Source: an uncultured Clostridium sp.
GTDB lineage: Bacteria > Bacillota > Clostridia > Lachnospirales > Lachnospiraceae
Length of the DNA: 9,135 bases
Direction of reading: 5' to 3'
Assembly: GCA_958349075.1 (NCBI GenBank)
Contig: CATWBR010000161.1
Coordinates: 1 to 9,135, forward strand
Shown here: positions 6,983 through 9,135 of the stretch, piece by piece
Layout of the letters: every line of letters starts with the position of its first letter
Position numbering within the stretch: position 1 is the stretch's first letter
The notes under the pieces: model-generated
What the model was told of the DNA's origin: nothing
What the model saw: only the letters and a program-made list of their open reading frames with translations
Database searches by the model: none
Made by a program: the position numbers and the translations under genes

Positions 6983-7355
6983 AGATGTTGCCGGACTGTG
7001 AAAGAAACACGACTCTATTGTGGCCGCGACACTACCTTCCTCTAACTTGACGAAAGAGACAATCAGCCCCTGCAGATGACGGTCGGGGCGATAACCTTCG
7101 CTGAGTCTTCAGTCCCGTCGAAAACCTGCCCGGGGAAGGAAGGAGAAAACTTTCCGAAGGGGACATTGGAGCCCGCCGGTGCTTAGACGGCGTTCTTTGA
7201 CGTCTTAGCATCCGCTGTGCGCTCCACAAGCGGGAGCGAGTCCCCGTAGGAATTTTTTCTCCTGGATTCCCCCCTCACCACAACCTATAAACCGGGACTG
7301 AAGACTCATATCCAACCTCCCACTCCCCCGTCCGCCATCTTTCAGAGGCGTCCTC
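6983..7355 (-). ncRNA. Copy B of the large structured noncoding element (putative RNA)
   Basis: Homolog of copy A in opposite orientation, beginning 10 bp after the aspA stop on the same strand, so it could form the 3' untranslated end of aspA mRNA or be a separate transcript. Predicted stems, in plus-strand positions: closing stem TGAGTCTTCAGTCCCG 7102-7117 with 7293-7308 (16 bp, perfect); GGAGAAAA 7142-7149 with TTTTCTCC 7255-7262; GGGGAC 7159-7164 with GTCCCC 7240-7245; GGAGC 7168-7172 with GCTCC 7221-7225; TGCTTAGACG 7180-7189 with 7201-7210 (9 of 10 paired). The internal stems sit in the same places as in copy A but with different bases, as expected for a conserved fold. The tail keeps GCGAAGG..ATCGCC (7087-7101) and the 17-nt block (7020-7036). 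The minus strand shows no clear U-tract terminator after it. Family unknown. Confidence 0.6.
7102..7308 (-). repeat. 16-bp perfect inverted repeat closing copy B
   Basis: TGAGTCTTCAGTCCCG at 7102-7117 is exactly complementary to CGGGACTGAAGACTCA at 7293-7308, a span of 207 nt against 204 nt in copy A. The arm core GTCTTCAGTCCCG is identical in both copies, although the enclosed sequence has diverged strongly. Confidence 0.85.
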
Positions 7356-7365
7356 GCATCTCAAC

Positions 7366-8787
7366 TTACCTCACCATCTCTTTTCCCAAAATCCCCGGTT
7401 CCGTCATAGTATATGGATTGAGCACCGTATTAAGCTGCTCCTCATCCAGAAGATTTTTTTCCAGGATCAGTTCCCTCACCGATTTATTGGTTTTCAGCGC
7501 CTCCTTTGCAATATCGGCGGCCTTTTCATACCCTACATAGGGACAGATTGCCGTTATAATCCCAATACTGTTGTTCACCATGTTTTTGCAGCGATCCTCA
7601 TTGGCCGTAATTCCGGTAATGCAGTTGTCTACCAATGTCTTAACAGCGCAGGTGAGTGTCTCGATGGACTGGAACAGGTTGTAAAAGATAATCGGTTCAA
7701 AGGCATTGAGCTCCAACTGGCCTGCTTCAGCCGCCATTGTGATGGTCATATCGTTTCCAATGATGTTAAATGCGACCTGGTTCATTACCTCGGGAATAAC
7801 CGGATTGATTTTTCCAGGCATAATGGAGGAACCGTTCTGTTTTGCCGGAAGATTAATCTCTCCAAAACCAGTTCTCGGGCCTGAGGACATCAGCCTTAAG
7901 TCGTTGGATATTTTAGACAGGTTAACGGCGCAGGTTTTTACGATTCCGGAAACAGATGCATAACTGTCCAGGTTCTGCGTGGCATCGATTAAATCATACG
8001 ACTGTACCAGATCCTGACCTGACAGTGTTGAGGTATTTTTTACCACTCTCTGGAAATACTGCACATCCGCATTCAGGCCGGTTCCGATTGCCGTCCCTCC
8101 CAGGTTCAGGCACTTGATTTCTTCTTTGGCCGTCTCAAACCGTTTGATGTCACGCTTGATTGCCGTGCCGTATGCATGGAATTCCTGGCCCAGACGGATA
8201 GGGACCGCATCCTGAAGCTGTGTTCTTCCCATCTTTATCACATGGTCAAATTCATATGCTTTCTTAGTCAATGCCTCCTCCAGACGGATGAGCTGTTCAT
8301 GGGCGTTATCCAGCAGTCTGAGTGCCGCCATCTTTCCGCAGGAGGGGAATACATCGTTTGTCGACTGGCCGAAATTCACGTGATCGTTGGGGTTTACCAT
8401 GGTATAGTCGCCTTTTTTGCCTCCCAGTATTTCTATGGCGCGGTTTGCAATTACCTCGTTGGCATTCATGTTCAGGGATGTACCGGCTCCTCCCTGGATT
8501 GGATCTACGATAAACTGATCATGAAGCTTTCCGGCTATAATCTCATCGCAGGCTTTTACAATGGCATCCGTACGCTTTTTATCAAGTTCTCCCACTTCAT
8601 AATTGGTAATAGCCGCCGCTTTTTTAATCTGGGCGACACTGTTAATCAGTTCCGGCTGCATTTTTAAACCTGTTATGTAAAAATTCTCATAGGCGCGCAG
8701 TGTCTGCACTCCGTAATAAGCGTCCGCCGGAACTTCTTTTGTCCCTATCGAATCATGTTCAACCCTATACTCCCTCTTCTCTTCCAT
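7366..8787 (-). CDS. aspA: Aspartate ammonia-lyase (aspartase)
   Basis: Converts L-aspartate to fumarate and ammonia; cytoplasmic homotetramer in the aspartase/fumarase superfamily. At 473 aa it is full length. Seen in order: GTKEVPADAYYGVQTLRA (15-32), QGGAGTSLNMNANEVIANRA (98-117), NPNDHVNFGQSTND (132-145), GRTQLQDAVP (187-196), LGGTAIGTGLN (229-239), and the flexible signature loop GSSIMPGKINPV (319-330), with Ser320 and Lys326 matching the catalytic base and substrate-binding Lys of Bacillus AspB by offset. GRTQLQDAVP, NLGGTAIGTGLN and TGITANEDRC match aspartases such as E. coli AspA more closely than class II fumarases. AGGAGGAG lies about 9 nt before the ATG. The neighbours convert fumarate onward to malate and pyruvate, which fits aspartate breakdown. 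It is divergent from a LysR-type gene that probably controls it. Confidence 0.93.
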   Translation of the reverse strand: MEEKREYRVEHDSIGTKEVPADAYYGVQTLRAYENFYITGLKMQPELINSVAQIKKAAAITNYEVGELDKKRTDAIVKACDEIIAGKLHDQFIVDPIQGGAGTSLNMNANEVIANRAIEILGGKKGDYTMVNPNDHVNFGQSTNDVFPSCGKMAALRLLDNAHEQLIRLEEALTKKAYEFDHVIKMGRTQLQDAVPIRLGQEFHAYGTAIKRDIKRFETAKEEIKCLNLGGTAIGTGLNADVQYFQRVVKNTSTLSGQDLVQSYDLIDATQNLDSYASVSGIVKTCAVNLSKISNDLRLMSSGPRTGFGEINLPAKQNGSSIMPGKINPVIPEVMNQVAFNIIGNDMTITMAAEAGQLELNAFEPIIFYNLFQSIETLTCAVKTLVDNCITGITANEDRCKNMVNNSIGIITAICPYVGYEKAADIAKEALKTNKSVRELILEKNLLDEEQLNTVLNPYTMTEPGILGKEMVR

Positions 8788-8861
8788 TATGGTTCTCCTC
8801 CTCTTTTTAAGCTGATGTCCACTCTGTTTTATATAAGTTAACGCCTCACCGGATTGATTTC

Positions 8862-8890
8862 ATTATAGATTTACACTACAATAGAAGCTA
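8862..8890 (-). promoter_or_regulatory. Putative aspA promoter
   Basis: A perfect -10 TATAAT on the minus strand at 8867-8862 predicts a start near 8855 and a leader of roughly 68 nt. The -35 position at 17-nt spacing (8890-8885) reads TAGCTT, a poor match, which fits a promoter that needs an activator. The -10 lies inside ATTATAGAT, repeated at 8911-8919. Confidence 0.45.
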
Positions 8891-8911
8891 ATACTTATAG
8901 TAATATATTTA

Positions 8912-8931
8912 TTATAGATATTTATCTATAA
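8912..8931. promoter_or_regulatory. Perfect palindrome, probable LysR-type operator
   Basis: Arms TTATAGATA (8912-8920) and TATCTATAA (8923-8931) are exact complements around TT. The centre is about 66 bp upstream of the predicted aspA start and just upstream of the regulator's ribosome binding site, the usual place for a LysR recognition site that activates the divergent gene and represses its own. Two further TTATAG half-motifs lie at 8863-8868 and 8895-8900. Even symmetry means it is not a textbook T-N11-A site. Confidence 0.5.
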
Positions 8932-8945
8932 CATGGAGGAAAAAT

Positions 8946-9135
8946 ATGTTTCAGGGAATGGATTATGTTTATGAAGTATATAAAGAAATGAATTTTTCGA
9001 AAGCTGCAAAAAATTTGTATATTTCCCAGCCATCTTTAAGCGCCGCTGTTAAAAAAGTGGAACTGCGTCTTGGATTTCCTATTTTTGACCGGAGCACAAC
9101 CCCGATTCAGCTCACCGAATTCGGAAGGGAATATA
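8946..9135 (+). CDS. LysR-type transcriptional regulator, N-terminal fragment
   Basis: Only the first 63 codons are in the window; the gene continues past the right edge. The fragment MFQGMDYVYEVYKEMNFSKA then AAKNLYISQPSLSAAVKKVE, ending FDRSTTPIQLTEFGRE, is a classic LysR winged helix-turn-helix: recognition helix around SQPSLSAAVKKVE, wing around FDRS..PIQLTEFG. GGAGG at 8935-8939 lies 6 nt before the ATG. The first residues differ slightly from the common MxLxxLxxFxxVAE start (VYEVYKEM instead of FxxVAE). The effector domain is not visible, so the ligand cannot be inferred. Divergence from aspA with an operator-like palindrome between them suggests control of aspartate use and self-regulation. 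Confidence 0.88.
   Translation, partial: MFQGMDYVYEVYKEMNFSKAAKNLYISQPSLSAAVKKVELRLGFPIFDRSTTPIQLTEFGREY

Noticed and set aside
7032..7229. 65-codon minus-strand frame inside copy B
   Set aside because: Arg/Ser/Pro-rich, no ribosome binding site, and not conserved as a protein in copy A.
6498..7308. CRISPR array, suggested by repeated GTCTTCAGTCCCG units
   Set aside because: Only four occurrences in alternating orientation with about 170-nt and 400-nt spacing; this is two inverted-repeat elements, not direct repeats with regular spacers.
6458..7355. Insertion sequence with the two copies as its terminal repeats
   Set aside because: The 170-bp core has no transposase or other coding capacity, and the copies are too diverged to be functional ends of one element. 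A non-autonomous relic is not excluded.
7366..8787. Class II fumarase (FumC) instead of aspartase
   Set aside because: The overall motif set (GRTQLQDAVP, NLGGTAIGTGLN, TGITANEDRC) aligns better with aspartases, and a separate fumarase is already encoded nearby.

Overview
The window looks like chromosomal DNA from a Gram-positive anaerobe of the Lachnospiraceae / Clostridium cluster XIVa type. This is inferred from strong GGAGG-type ribosome binding sites, a two-subunit iron-sulfur fumarase, choline-binding-type cell-wall repeat proteins and a CwlO/PcsB-like NlpC/P60 hydrolase. Species cannot be fixed from sequence alone. All complete genes lie on the minus strand; one partial gene on the plus strand runs off the right edge.

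Right part (about 7366-9135): aspartate ammonia-lyase (aspA, minus) is divergent from the start of a LysR-type regulator (plus). Between them is an AT-rich regulatory region with a perfect 9-bp-arm palindrome at 8912-8931, placed about 66 bp upstream of a predicted aspA start site.

Middle part (6423-7365, 943 bp without a gene): this is the most unusual part. It holds two diverged copies of one long element of about 355-373 nt, in opposite, tail-to-tail orientation, around an AT-rich core of 170 bp. Each copy has a G-rich leading segment, a 16-bp closing stem of almost identical sequence, an internal fold kept by compensatory changes, and a conserved 17-nt tail block. I read them as two copies of a large structured noncoding RNA, or possibly an RNA-like small mobile repeat. 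I cannot assign them to a named family.

Left part (17-6422): malic enzyme, fumarase alpha, fumarase beta, a secreted NlpC/P60 hydrolase with a coiled coil, and two paralogous secreted proteins with C-terminal cell-wall-binding repeats, closely spaced and co-oriented.

Together, AspA (aspartate to fumarate plus ammonia), the two-subunit fumarase (fumarate to malate) and malic enzyme (malate to pyruvate plus CO2 and NAD(P)H) make a complete aspartate-to-pyruvate route, probably controlled at its entry by the LysR-type protein. The three cell-surface genes follow the fumarase beta gene with gaps of 5, 8 and 27 bp, so they are probably co-transcribed with it, although no functional link is visible.
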